A stretch of DNA of 37,833 nucleotides from Anaerolineae bacterium (GCA_013178185.1 JABLXC010000034.1:1-37833); one strand, 5' to 3'; shown: positions 7,208 to 14,873, counted from the stretch's first letter. The notes: generated by a model not told the origin, from the sequence alone. Program-made: numbers and translations.

Positions 7208-9448
7208 ATGGATGAGAACAAGTACGCGATCCTGGTTGGTATTAATGAATACGAAGATGCGAAGCTGTATTCCCTCAAATACGCTGAAAAAGACTGCGCA
7301 AAGATCCAAGAGGTTTTGACCGATCCCAACATGGGTACCTTTAAGCCGGAAAACGTCCAGATCCTTTGCGGCAAGGATGTTACCATCAAGAAGCTTCAGG
7401 AAGTGGTGAATTTCATCATGGGCCTGCCGCCGGATGCGGTGGTGTTGTTCTACTTTGCCGGGCATTCGTTTTATGGCGGCATCGGCAATGATGTTTACGT
7501 AGGCACCTATGACACCAGCGTGGATTACCTGGAGGTCAATTCGGATGCCGGAATCAAAATGAACTACCTGTATGAAAGGCTGTTTCACCAGACGCGCGTC
7601 CAGCAACTCCTTTTGATCATGGATTGCTGCTTCAGCGGAGCGCTGGTGCCTGAACATGTGGTGGCGAATTTTCCTTCCTTTCGAGGCGGCAGAAAAAACC
7701 GTTACGCCATCCTCTCCAGTTTGGGGACCTCCCCATCCTACGAAACCGATGAACACAAAGGGGGGTCCTTCACCTATTACCTGGTGAAAGGGCTGAGAGG
7801 GGAAGCTGACACCAGCGGGCAGGGGACGGTAAGCCTGGAGGACCTGCTGAGGTACCTGCGAAAAGAGTTGGGCGATAAATCTTTTGTGCAAACCGGTAGC
7901 CTGTTCGAATCGATCATTTTGACAAAACCCGGCCTGACGCTCAAGCCCGCCAGCCAGGGCGTCTTTATCAAGGGCAACGGGCAATTTGAATTCCAGCCGC
8001 TGCGCAACCCGCTATTTGTGTATGAAGATTTTTTTGAGCGGCTCTTGGAAAAACTGGATCCGAAGGCCTTTGATCTGAATGTGAGCATTGGGAACAACCT
8101 GCTGGAGGCGATCCGGCAAATTACGAACGCCGAAGGGGTGTTTGTGGTGGATGTTGCCCGCGACCATTGGGACCTTGAGGCGGCCAGCGAACTTAACAAC
8201 GGCAGCCAGCCCCGGAACGTGTATATTGAAAAAACCATCACGTCTGTCCTCTCTAGCCTGGATGTGCTGAAGCTGTTTAATTTGAAACATCATGGGGTTT
8301 ACTCACAAGAGGCAGGGGCCGTCGAGCCGCCGCAAAAAAGGACGGTCGTCATCCCCTTGTTGAACAGCCGCACGATGAGGATAATGATCGTGAGCGGCCT
8401 GGAAGCCGATGAATTATTCATTGGAGATGTCTTTGGCAGCACCCTGGCGACCTTATACCAGTTGGGTCAAGAAATTTTACCCCTGCGGTTCGATATCCTC
8501 AAAGCCAGGCTGCTGGATCACATCAAGGGGACGTACGGATTCGTACCTGCGGCCATTTATGACAGGCGGTTTGAGCTTTTCACCAGCCGCCTGAAGGAAA
8601 TGGAAGTGTATTTTCAGCCCATCATTTACCTGGATGAAGATGATTTGCACATCGAAAGCTGGGAAGCGCTTGCAAGGGATCCTGCCGCCTCGCACCGGAA
8701 AGCGCCCGTTGACCTGTTCGAAGCGGCGCAGCTCTGGGGCGTGCGGTTTTCAACGGAATTGGATATCCACTTTCTTGAGAAATCAACCGACGCCTATGAT
8801 GCACAGGTGAAGCGCACTTCCGGTTTGCAACGCGCTGGCGACAAAAAGCCGTTATCGGTGAATGTTTTTCCGGCTTCGCTGATGAGGACGAATTACATGG
8901 AGGCGGTGAAAGCTTCCAAAGTGAGGGAGAAGTACCTGGTATTGGAAATTTCGGAACGGACGCCGCTGCCGGATCCCGAACCGGCGTATTGTTTTACCAA
9001 GTGCAAGTATCAGAAAAGATGGCTGGACTGCGATAAGTGCCGGAATGAGTTATTCATCAACCGGTTGAAAGAGTACAGCAATCTGCACATCAACATTGCC
9101 ATCGATGATTTCGGTATCGGCCATTCGTCCATTTCCAGGTTGATCCACCTGCCGTTGAACTACGTGAAGATTGACAATGAGATCATTCACGAGGAAGGGA
9201 GCCGGATTACCATTCGATACGTCAACGAGATGATCCGGGAAAAAATCCTGACCACCTCCCGCATCGTGATCGAAGGGTATGACGAAAAGAGCAGGCTCAC
9301 GCTGCGCGAGCTATACGATCTGGGCATCCGGTACGTGCAGGGGTTCGAAGTCGGCGAGGCAAGCCCAACCATCTACGCCCGCCTGGAAAAAGAAAAGCTG
9401 GCCAGCATCCTGAGCGACCTGAAACAGCCAAACGGAGGTCTGGGATGA
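7208..9448 (+). CDS. caspase-like protease / GAF-like / EAL domain fusion protein
   Basis: 746 aa, no membrane segment. Residues about 1-235 form a C14 caspase/metacaspase-like domain: YAILVGINEY at the start, catalytic His86 in FYFAGHS and Cys141 in MDCCFSG. Residues about 290-420 look like a GAF domain. Residues about 455-735 are an EAL domain with its landmarks kept: EAL at 486-488, an N in NVFPASL, E in LEISERTPL, the metal pair D633/D634 in DDFGIGHSS, K in YVKID, E in IEGYDE and YVQGFEV. A four-Cys insertion (C595-x3-C599-x8-C608-x2-C611) suits a structural zinc site. ATG 7208 is preferred over GTG 7169 because AGAGGG lies five bases before it. It overlaps the next gene by 4 bp. Protease and c-di-GMP hydrolysis activities are predicted from motifs; the GAF call is the weakest. 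Confidence 0.85.
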   Translation: MDENKYAILVGINEYEDAKLYSLKYAEKDCAKIQEVLTDPNMGTFKPENVQILCGKDVTIKKLQEVVNFIMGLPPDAVVLFYFAGHSFYGGIGNDVYVGTYDTSVDYLEVNSDAGIKMNYLYERLFHQTRVQQLLLIMDCCFSGALVPEHVVANFPSFRGGRKNRYAILSSLGTSPSYETDEHKGGSFTYYLVKGLRGEADTSGQGTVSLEDLLRYLRKELGDKSFVQTGSLFESIILTKPGLTLKPASQGVFIKGNGQFEFQPLRNPLFVYEDFFERLLEKLDPKAFDLNVSIGNNLLEAIRQITNAEGVFVVDVARDHWDLEAASELNNGSQPRNVYIEKTITSVLSSLDVLKLFNLKHHGVYSQEAGAVEPPQKRTVVIPLLNSRTMRIMIVSGLEADELFIGDVFGSTLATLYQLGQEILPLRFDILKARLLDHIKGTYGFVPAAIYDRRFELFTSRLKEMEVYFQPIIYLDEDDLHIESWEALARDPAASHRKAPVDLFEAAQLWGVRFSTELDIHFLEKSTDAYDAQVKRTSGLQRAGDKKPLSVNVFPASLMRTNYMEAVKASKVREKYLVLEISERTPLPDPEPAYCFTKCKYQKRWLDCDKCRNELFINRLKEYSNLHINIAIDDFGIGHSSISRLIHLPLNYVKIDNEIIHEEGSRITIRYVNEMIREKILTTSRIVIEGYDEKSRLTLRELYDLGIRYVQGFEVGEASPTIYARLEKEKLASILSDLKQPNGGLG

Positions 9449-10203
9449 TCATACGAACTGCCGATTACCAAAACGCCCCCCCTGAATTCGAAGGGGTGTT
9501 GAGCCCCATTTCAGAACAGGAAGTGGAAGATTGGAAGACCAGCCTGAAGAGTGCGGGGGCGCGCAGTGGCCTCTTTGACCTTTCCGAAGAAGATTTACCG
9601 GTGATCGGCATCGGCAAACCGGAGACCTGGCTGCTGCAAGATTTTCTTCCTTCCAACGAAATTGATCCCGCGCTGCTTTCCAAGATGCTCAGCCGCAACG
9701 ATTTTTACGTGATCCGGCTGTCTTGTTCCTTCTTACCGCGCCTGGAACAGATCGCGATCGAATGGGCTCGCTACGAGATCTTCTTCTACCAGAACAATGA
9801 CAGCGAGTTCACGGTGTACGACCTGATCCCGATGTCTGTCACCCAACCGGTGACGCATAAAACCATGTTCAAGATTTCGCCAAAGCTCTCCTTTATGCAG
9901 GTAGAAGCGGATATGGGGAGCGCCAGCCACGGCATAGAGTACAACGAGATGTACCCAATCATTTATGGGGCTGGGGCGGGCGAGGAGGTTGCAAGTTGGA
10001 CCTTTCAGGGATATAAGAACGCGCCGATCCAGGGGGGCAAGTTCATGTTCGTGTTGCTAAAGACACCCAAGGGGGTTGGGCCTCGCTTTGCCAACGTGAC
10101 GATGAACGCGAACATCAAAGCCTACGGCGCCCTCCTGAGGGCCAAAATGGCTTTCAGGGACGAAAACATGAAGACCTCGAAGATCTTAAAGCTGATGGAC
10201 TAG
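9445..10203 (+). CDS. protein of unknown family, coupled to the caspase-EAL gene
   Basis: 252 aa, family not recognised. The start overlaps the caspase-EAL stop (ATGA at 9445-9448), so translation is probably coupled and the two products are likely made together. It has no signal peptide or membrane helix. The first 60 residues are acidic and Pro-containing; the rest alternates hydrophobic and polar residues as expected of a beta-rich fold, with a Gly-rich stretch near residue 175 (YGAGAGEE) and a Lys-rich C-terminus. No catalytic motif is evident. By its position it could be a substrate, partner or effector of the protease, but that is inference from adjacency alone. Confidence 0.8.
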   Translation: MIIRTADYQNAPPEFEGVLSPISEQEVEDWKTSLKSAGARSGLFDLSEEDLPVIGIGKPETWLLQDFLPSNEIDPALLSKMLSRNDFYVIRLSCSFLPRLEQIAIEWARYEIFFYQNNDSEFTVYDLIPMSVTQPVTHKTMFKISPKLSFMQVEADMGSASHGIEYNEMYPIIYGAGAGEEVASWTFQGYKNAPIQGGKFMFVLLKTPKGVGPRFANVTMNANIKAYGALLRAKMAFRDENMKTSKILKLMD

Positions 10204-10227
10204 CCGCAGCTTTCTCAAGGTACGCGG

Positions 10228-11343
10228 ATGGAAATTAACGCCTTCAAACTGGAACGCTTTTTTGCGAAGTACGAGTTTAGCACTGAATTTCTGCTGTGTA
10301 GCTCCGATTGCGAATCGTTGGTGTTGGGAGACTTGTTAGCGCTGGAACCGGCGGCGCGCCCCGAGCTGGAGAAAGTCTGGCTGGGGTACACCGAATCGGC
10401 GGGCAGTCCCACACTGCGCCAGGAAATCGCCAAAATTTACACCACTATTGCTCCTGATGAGATCCTGGTGCACGCCGGGGCGGAAGAGGCGATCTTTCTC
10501 TTCATGCATGCTGCGCTTCAGCCCGGCGACCATGCAGTGGTGCATTCTCCCTGTTACCAATCGCTGGCAGAAGTTGCCCGCAGCGCTGGCGCTGAGATTA
10601 GCCGCTGGCAGGCCTACGAGGAAACCGGCTGGGCGCTGAACCCAGAAGATTTAAAGCGCCTGCTGCGCCCCAACACGCGCGCTGTGATCTTGAACACACC
10701 GCACAACCCCACCGGCTACCTGATGGCTCCTGAGACGTTTGCAGCCGTCCATCGCATCGTGCAGGAAGGCGGCGCGCTTTTGTTTTGCGATGAAGTGTAC
10801 CGCGAGCTGGAACACAACCCCGCCGACCGGCTGCCGGCAGCTTGCGATGTCAACCCCTCAGCGGTTTCGCTGGGCGTGCTTTCCAAGGCCTATGGGCTGG
10901 CCGGGCTGCGCATCGGCTGGATCGCGACGCATAACGAGGATATTTACCGGAAAATGGCGCTTCTGAAGGATTACACCTCCATTTGTAACAGCGCCCCTTC
11001 TGAATTCCTGGCCGAAACCGCATTGCGCCGCCGTGAGACGCTGGCCCGGCGCAACCTGGAGATCATCCGCCACAACCTGGATATTCTGGATGGCTTCTTC
11101 TCCCGTCATGCAGAAAAGTTTGTCTGGCGGCGCCCCAGGGCCGGCTCGATCGCTTTCCCTCGGTTGATCGGGCAGGATGTCGAAACCTTTTGCGACCGGC
11201 TGGCGCGCCATGCGGGGGTGTTGCTGGCTCCCGGCAGCCTGTTTGACGACACGGGCAATCACTTTCGGATTGGGTTTGGTCGTGCTAACCTTCCGCAGGC
11301 AGTCGAACGGTTGGAAGCGTTCCTGGACCACGAGCCTGCCTGA
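10228..11343 (+). CDS. PLP-dependent aminotransferase, class I/II
   Basis: 371-aa fold-type I aminotransferase. Landmarks are TPHNPTGY (PLP-contacting Asn), CDEVYRELE (the Asp that pairs with the pyridine nitrogen), the Schiff-base lysine K220 in LSKAYGLAGLRIGW, and FRIGFGR near the C-terminus with the substrate-carboxylate Arg. The amino-acid donor cannot be told from sequence; relatives include aspartate/tyrosine-type aminotransferases and capreomycidine synthase-like enzymes. It starts 24 bp after the 252-aa gene on the same strand, so it could be co-transcribed with the caspase-EAL pair, although a metabolic enzyme has no obvious link to them. Confidence 0.88.
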   Translation: MEINAFKLERFFAKYEFSTEFLLCSSDCESLVLGDLLALEPAARPELEKVWLGYTESAGSPTLRQEIAKIYTTIAPDEILVHAGAEEAIFLFMHAALQPGDHAVVHSPCYQSLAEVARSAGAEISRWQAYEETGWALNPEDLKRLLRPNTRAVILNTPHNPTGYLMAPETFAAVHRIVQEGGALLFCDEVYRELEHNPADRLPAACDVNPSAVSLGVLSKAYGLAGLRIGWIATHNEDIYRKMALLKDYTSICNSAPSEFLAETALRRRETLARRNLEIIRHNLDILDGFFSRHAEKFVWRRPRAGSIAFPRLIGQDVETFCDRLARHAGVLLAPGSLFDDTGNHFRIGFGRANLPQAVERLEAFLDHEPA

Positions 11344-11382
11344 TGCAGGGCTGAGAGGATCGGTTCTGTCCCCGCGATTTTC

Positions 11383-11412
11383 TTGACAGCTTTGAACAAG
11401 GGGTGATAGAAT
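11383..11412 (+). promoter_or_regulatory. strong promoter without a following protein gene
   Basis: Consensus TTGACA at 11383-11388, an 18-bp spacer and TAGAAT at 11407-11412. No coding sequence follows on this strand; a terminator comes about 45 bp later, so the product is probably a short RNA. Confidence 0.65.
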
Positions 11413-11418
11413 CCGCTT

Positions 11419-11489
11419 CGCTCGGCAGTTTTTAATCGTTCTGAAATTTGGAAATGCCGCGGGTACTGCGCCGAACCCGTGGCTTTTTT
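11419..11489 (+). ncRNA. candidate small RNA, about 70 nt
   Basis: The stretch lies between a near-consensus promoter and a strong intrinsic terminator, in a gap between two convergent genes, and has no convincing ORF. CGGCA at 11423-11427 can pair with TGCCG at 11455-11459, which would compete with the 5' arm of the terminator hairpin at 11456-11464; two exclusive folds are therefore possible. It matches no RNA family that I recognise. The limits are inferred: start about seven bases after the -10 box, end at the T-run. Confidence 0.45.
11456..11489 (+). terminator. intrinsic terminator of the candidate small RNA
   Basis: GCCGCGGGT (11456-11464), a 10-nt loop and ACCCGTGGC (11475-11483), i.e. 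a 9-bp stem with one G-U pair, followed directly by six T. Confidence 0.8.
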
Positions 11490-11497
11490 ATTCATTA

Positions 11498-11525
11498 CAA
11501 AAAAGCCCTGCTTCATCAGCAGGGC
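11498..11525 (-). terminator. intrinsic terminator of the 56-aa membrane protein gene
   Basis: Read on the minus strand: GCCCTGC, a 7-nt loop, GCAGGGC, then TTTTTT. The stem is a perfect 7 bp at 11505-11525. It lies 64 bp downstream of the stop at 11589 and back-to-back with the plus-strand terminator at 11456-11489. Confidence 0.8.
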
Positions 11526-11588
11526 AAGGATAACGCTGGCTGTAATGATGAGATAGATGAAAAATGGTTTCGTTGAGTTGTGCTATGG

Positions 11589-11759
11589 TTACAGACCCTT
11601 GGTAGCAGTGGCTACCAGCATCAATGCCAGGCCAACCAGCACCAGCCAGAACGCAATGCCGGAAAGGACCGGTATGGTGACCAGAGTGGCAATCAGGCCG
11701 GCTGCGCCGAGGATCAGCGCGACCCACCAGGTTGCTTTTTTCGGTGCACTCATTTTCAT
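11589..11759 (-). CDS. small two-helix membrane protein
   Basis: 56 aa beginning MKMSAPKKATWW. Two hydrophobic segments (about residues 11-30 and 33-52) separated by a short turn make a probable inner-membrane hairpin; a basic N-terminus suggests a cytoplasmic start. The gene is supported by AAGGAGGG about eight bases upstream of the ATG at 11759, an extended -10 promoter at 11854-11862 and a terminator at 11498-11525. The same frame stays open far upstream to 12227, but that extension crosses the promoter and an opposing gene and is not credible. The function is unknown. Confidence 0.75.
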   Translation of the reverse strand: MKMSAPKKATWWVALILGAAGLIATLVTIPVLSGIAFWLVLVGLALMLVATATKGL

Positions 11760-11853
11760 CAGATAATCCCTCCTTGTAAAAAATATTTCTGCGAACCTTT
11801 TGGCTTGCAGATTGCGCGCAAAGGCAATGGCCTTTATTAAAATTACATTAACC

Positions 11854-11862
11854 ATTATAGCA
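11854..11862 (-). promoter_or_regulatory. extended -10 promoter for the 56-aa gene
   Basis: Minus-strand TGCTATAAT is a perfect extended -10 element about 95 bp upstream of the start codon. No good -35 box is seen, which is usual for extended -10 promoters. Confidence 0.5.
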
Positions 11863-11954
11863 TAAAAACTCCCTTTTAGGCGACCGATGACGCGCCGAGC
11901 GGGGGAGCGGCTTTCGCAGTACAATAACAAATAAAGCATCAGGAAGGAAAGGGG

Positions 11955-12395
11955 ATGACCGCTGATCTGAAGAAACCCAGCCAATTGATCCGGACCGGTG
12001 ATCTGGTGGCAGCCCAGAGGGAATTGATTGGGATCCTGCGGGCCGACCCGGCGAATGAAGCGGCCTGGTTTTTGCTGGTGAAAGCCTTGCCGGCCATGCC
12101 GGATAAGATTGCGGCGCTGCGGGCCTGCGTGAAGAGCAATCCCAACAACCAGAGAGCGCGGAAAGCGCTTGAGAACCTGCAAATTCAGTGGGCGGCGGTA
12201 ACCCGGCCGCCCCGGTTTCCAGAACACCCGGACCCAGACAACCTTCCCCCGCCCCCAAGCCCACAGCCCGAACCAGCTGCTCCCCAGCCCGTTCGCCGCC
12301 CCATCTGGCGCTGGTTGGGCGCAGCGGTGGTTCTTCTGGTTGCGCTGGTCATCCTTGCCGCGCTGATCTTTCTCAGCGGGCGGGGCGGCGGATAG
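11955..12395 (+). CDS. tail-anchored TPR-like protein of unknown function
   Basis: 146 aa in three parts. Residues about 1-75 look like one or two TPR-like helical repeats (alternating LIRTGDLVAAQRELI and NEAAWFLLVKAL type segments). Residues about 82-115 are a Pro-rich linker with runs of prolines. A single hydrophobic helix follows (about 119-140) with only a few residues after it, and basic residues just before it, so the soluble domain should face the cytoplasm. It may serve as a membrane-tethered scaffold. The start is supported by the purine-rich AGGAAGGAAAGGGG directly before the ATG. A 7-bp hairpin follows the stop at 12399-12420 but lacks a T-run. Confidence 0.7.
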   Translation: MTADLKKPSQLIRTGDLVAAQRELIGILRADPANEAAWFLLVKALPAMPDKIAALRACVKSNPNNQRARKALENLQIQWAAVTRPPRFPEHPDPDNLPPPPSPQPEPAAPQPVRRPIWRWLGAAVVLLVALVILAALIFLSGRGGG

Positions 12396-12398
12396 CCC

Positions 12399-12420
12399 CG
12401 GCGTTTTCGTTGTAACGCCG
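12399..12420 (+). terminator. stem-loop after the TPR-like gene (weak terminator)
   Basis: CGGCGTT, an 8-nt loop, AACGCCG: a perfect 7-bp stem just after the stop at 12395. There is no proper T-run, so termination here is only tentative. Confidence 0.3.
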
Positions 12421-12470
12421 CCCTGGTTTGTAATCCTGTTACCTTACCTAACCTGTTGGCAGATGTGAGG

Positions 12471-12977
12471 TTATTCCGGCTGGTAAGGCGCTTGGGTGTC
12501 AATGTCGCCGACAAATTCGGGCAGGTTGGGGTGTCCAAGCATCTGGCGGATGGCCATTATCTCGCCGGTGTGGTACCAGTAATGATAGATCACCCGGAGC
12601 AGCGTGGTGCCAATATCGGCGGCGGCAGGTTTGCCTTTCACGGTCCAGTGTGATTGCATTTCGGCGGTGGTGAGGGCATCCAGGTAGAGATCAGCTGCGG
12701 CGGTGATCGTGCGCCAGGCTTCCAGCATTTCATCCAGGGGCGGGGCGCTGGGCGGTTTGCCATAGCCGCCCAGCTCGATGACCGCCGGGACGAGGATCTT
12801 GCCCTGAGCTCGGTACAGCCAGTTGGACTGCTCGTGCCAGGCCAGATGGGCGGCGATCCAGCTAATGCTGTTCATCGGCAGCAACCGGCGGCGGGCGTCC
12901 TCTGGCGGGATGTCTGCCAGGGCGCGCAGCCATTCGGCGCGGGCAAACCGGAGCTGGGTTACAAGCGGGTGTGTCAT
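12471..12977 (-). CDS. DinB/YfiT family protein
   Basis: 168-aa four-helix-bundle protein of the DinB-like superfamily, whose members use three His residues to hold a divalent metal; several act as thiol-dependent transferases. Candidate ligands are the histidines in AAHLAWHEQ and in the late YHYWYHTGE segment, with PLDEMLEAWRTI between them typical of the family. The substrate is unknown. AAGGAGGG lies close upstream of the ATG. It is the last gene of a minus-strand unit, 42 bp after threonine aldolase, and converges on the TPR-like gene. Confidence 0.82.
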   Translation of the reverse strand: MTHPLVTQLRFARAEWLRALADIPPEDARRRLLPMNSISWIAAHLAWHEQSNWLYRAQGKILVPAVIELGGYGKPPSAPPLDEMLEAWRTITAAADLYLDALTTAEMQSHWTVKGKPAAADIGTTLLRVIYHYWYHTGEIMAIRQMLGHPNLPEFVGDIDTQAPYQPE

Positions 12978-13019
12978 CCTTTCCCTCCTTGGCAGGGGCG
13001 TCGGTTTTGGAATCGCGGC

Positions 13020-14075
13020 TTATCGCGCTGGACCTTTCGCCAATTCCTGGTCCAGGAGCCTGGCGAGGGTCTCTACGAATCGTTCAATATCCTCTTCTTT
13101 TGTATCGTAAGATGCCATCCAACGTACTTCTCCGGGATTCTCGGTAGGATAGAAGAAGTATTCCTGCAGCAGGGCCGGTATCACCTTTGGGGGAATGCTG
13201 GCAAAGACGGCGTTGGCCTGAACCGGTTGTGTGAGCTGCATCCCTGGGAGGGCAGAAACCCGCTCTGCCAGTAAGCTGGCCATGCGGTTGGCGTTGCGGG
13301 CGTTGCGAAGCCAGAGATCGCCGGAGAGCAGGGCTGTAAACTGGACGGCGATGAAGCGCATTTTAGAAGCGAGCTGAGCGCCCTGTTTGCGTATGAATTC
13401 AAAATCCTGCGCAAGATGGCGGTCGAAGATCACCACTGCCTCACCGTACATCAGGCCGTTTTTCGCGCCACCGAAGGAGAGGATATCCACACCGGCGTCG
13501 CGGGTGATGGCGCGCAGGGGCGCATCTAAGGCTGCAGCGGCGTTGCAAATCCGGGCGCCGTCCATGTGCAGGATCATGTGGTTGTGGTGGGCAAAAGCGG
13601 CGATTTCCTCAATTTCTTCGATTGTGTAGAGCGTGCCTAATTCCGTTGGCTGGCTGATCGAGATCACCCGCGGCTGCACCTGGTGAATATCCCCCACGCC
13701 GTGCAGGGCAGGGCGGATCAGTTCCACGGTCAATTTTCCATCCGGCGCGGCGAAATCCAATAATTTGCAGCCGGAGAATTTTTCGGGCGCGCCGCATTCG
13801 TCCACGTTGATATGCGCTGTTTTGGCGCAGATGACGGCGTGGTGAGGTTGGGCGGCGGCTCTGAGGCTCAGGGTATTTGCGCCGGTGCCGCCGAAAACAA
13901 AGAAGACCTCGGTCTCTTCACCAAAGCAGCGGCGGAAGACAGCGATTGCCTCCCGCGTGTAGTCGTCTTCGCCGTAGCCGGGAACATGCCCGATATTGGC
14001 TTTTACGATTGCAGCCATGATCTCCGGGTGGACCCCGGCGTTATTGTCGCTGCCGAATCCGCGCAATGTTTTCAT
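13020..14075 (-). CDS. low-specificity L-threonine aldolase family enzyme
   Basis: 351-aa PLP enzyme of the threonine aldolase/beta-eliminating lyase group, which cleaves L-threonine or allo-threonine to glycine and acetaldehyde. Visible landmarks: FGSDNNAGVHPEIM at the N-terminus, VFGGTGANTLSL (PLP phosphate region), HMDGARICNAA (Asp to the pyridine nitrogen) and the Schiff-base lysine K205 in SFGGAKNG. The length is normal. It lies between a B3/4 tRNA-editing-like gene (36 bp upstream) and DinB (42 bp downstream), all on the minus strand, which suggests one transcript. Stereospecificity cannot be told from sequence. Confidence 0.88.
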   Translation of the reverse strand: MKTLRGFGSDNNAGVHPEIMAAIVKANIGHVPGYGEDDYTREAIAVFRRCFGEETEVFFVFGGTGANTLSLRAAAQPHHAVICAKTAHINVDECGAPEKFSGCKLLDFAAPDGKLTVELIRPALHGVGDIHQVQPRVISISQPTELGTLYTIEEIEEIAAFAHHNHMILHMDGARICNAAAALDAPLRAITRDAGVDILSFGGAKNGLMYGEAVVIFDRHLAQDFEFIRKQGAQLASKMRFIAVQFTALLSGDLWLRNARNANRMASLLAERVSALPGMQLTQPVQANAVFASIPPKVIPALLQEYFFYPTENPGEVRWMASYDTKEEDIERFVETLARLLDQELAKGPAR

Positions 14076-14111
14076 GATGAAATCTTCCTGTCTTTTAAGG
14101 TCTTGGCGTGT

Positions 14112-14831
14112 CTATTCGCTAATGCGGATGCGGGGATTTCCGGCGCTGAGCATTTCAACCCGTATGCGTCCCCCGCAGAATCGCTGGATCAATTCGACAA
14201 CCTCGCTGCAGATGGTTTCTACTTCTGTTTGCGTAACGGGCGGCAAACCGTCAACGTTGTATTCAATGGCGGTGGTGGTCGGGAGCGTGAGAGTGCGGTC
14301 CGACTGCCGCCAGGTCCAGCGCCGGGTGAGGACGGCGTTCCCTTCGACAAACACGACCTCCCCCGGCAGGGGGTGTTCGATCTCTTCTGAATCAAAGGGT
14401 TTGAATGTTTCTTGCCCGGAAGCCAGCCGCAGTTCGAGATCTTGTTCCAGCAGGTCAATGGCATGCCCGCCGGTGGGGACCAGATGGCGCAGCGAGAGGA
14501 TGTTCCCGATATCCACCAACGCGTTGATCAGGGGTAGTTCCTGGTTGCGCAGCACGCGGCGAGCCATCGCTTCCATAGATGGGCGGAATTCGCTCGGTTT
14601 TGCGCCGAAAGCCCGATACGCTTCGCGCCACGAGGCAATTTTGGGGTCTTCGATCAACGTATCCAGGTTCAATCGCTCTCGGACTGAGGCTTCGGCCTGG
14701 CGCAGCATTGCCCCCAGCTCGGCGGGGGATGGGCTGTTTTTTACATCGTACGCCAGAACCACGCCGCGCACATAGCCCGGATATTTTTTGAAGATTTCCT
14801 CTGCTACCGAATAATACCGCACGCTCGACAT
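14112..14831 (-). CDS. stand-alone B3/B4 tRNA-binding domain protein
   Basis: 239 aa. The protein resembles the B3/B4 domain of the phenylalanyl-tRNA synthetase beta chain, which hydrolyses mischarged Tyr-tRNA(Phe), but has no synthetase core. Supporting stretches are SWREAYRAFGAKPSEFRPS, NALVDIGNILSLRHLVPTGG and HPLPGEVVFVEGNAVLTRRW, the usual hallmarks of stand-alone members. A role in trans-editing of mischarged tRNA or as an amino-acid-handling protein is plausible but unproven. GGAGGG lies seven bases before the ATG. It is the first gene of the unit with threonine aldolase and DinB, with a TATACT -10-like element at 14868-14873. Confidence 0.82.
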   Translation of the reverse strand: MSSVRYYSVAEEIFKKYPGYVRGVVLAYDVKNSPSPAELGAMLRQAEASVRERLNLDTLIEDPKIASWREAYRAFGAKPSEFRPSMEAMARRVLRNQELPLINALVDIGNILSLRHLVPTGGHAIDLLEQDLELRLASGQETFKPFDSEEIEHPLPGEVVFVEGNAVLTRRWTWRQSDRTLTLPTTTAIEYNVDGLPPVTQTEVETICSEVVELIQRFCGGRIRVEMLSAGNPRIRISE

Positions 14832-14867
14832 CTTCTTTCCCTCCGGAAAACGGGTTAATTTTCACAA

Positions 14868-14873
14868 AGTATA
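14868..14873 (-). promoter_or_regulatory. -10 element for the B3/4-aldolase-DinB unit
   Basis: Minus-strand TATACT about 37 bp upstream of the start at 14831. A -35 box at standard spacing is not clear. Confidence 0.35.

Noticed and set aside
11589-12227. 212-aa minus-strand reading of the small membrane protein
   Set aside because: The extension runs across an intergenic promoter and antisense to the TPR-like gene; a strong ribosome site supports the 56-aa start at 11759.
13812-14775. Long plus-strand frames opposite threonine aldolase and B3/4
   Set aside because: They mirror two clearly recognised genes on the minus strand and resemble no protein.
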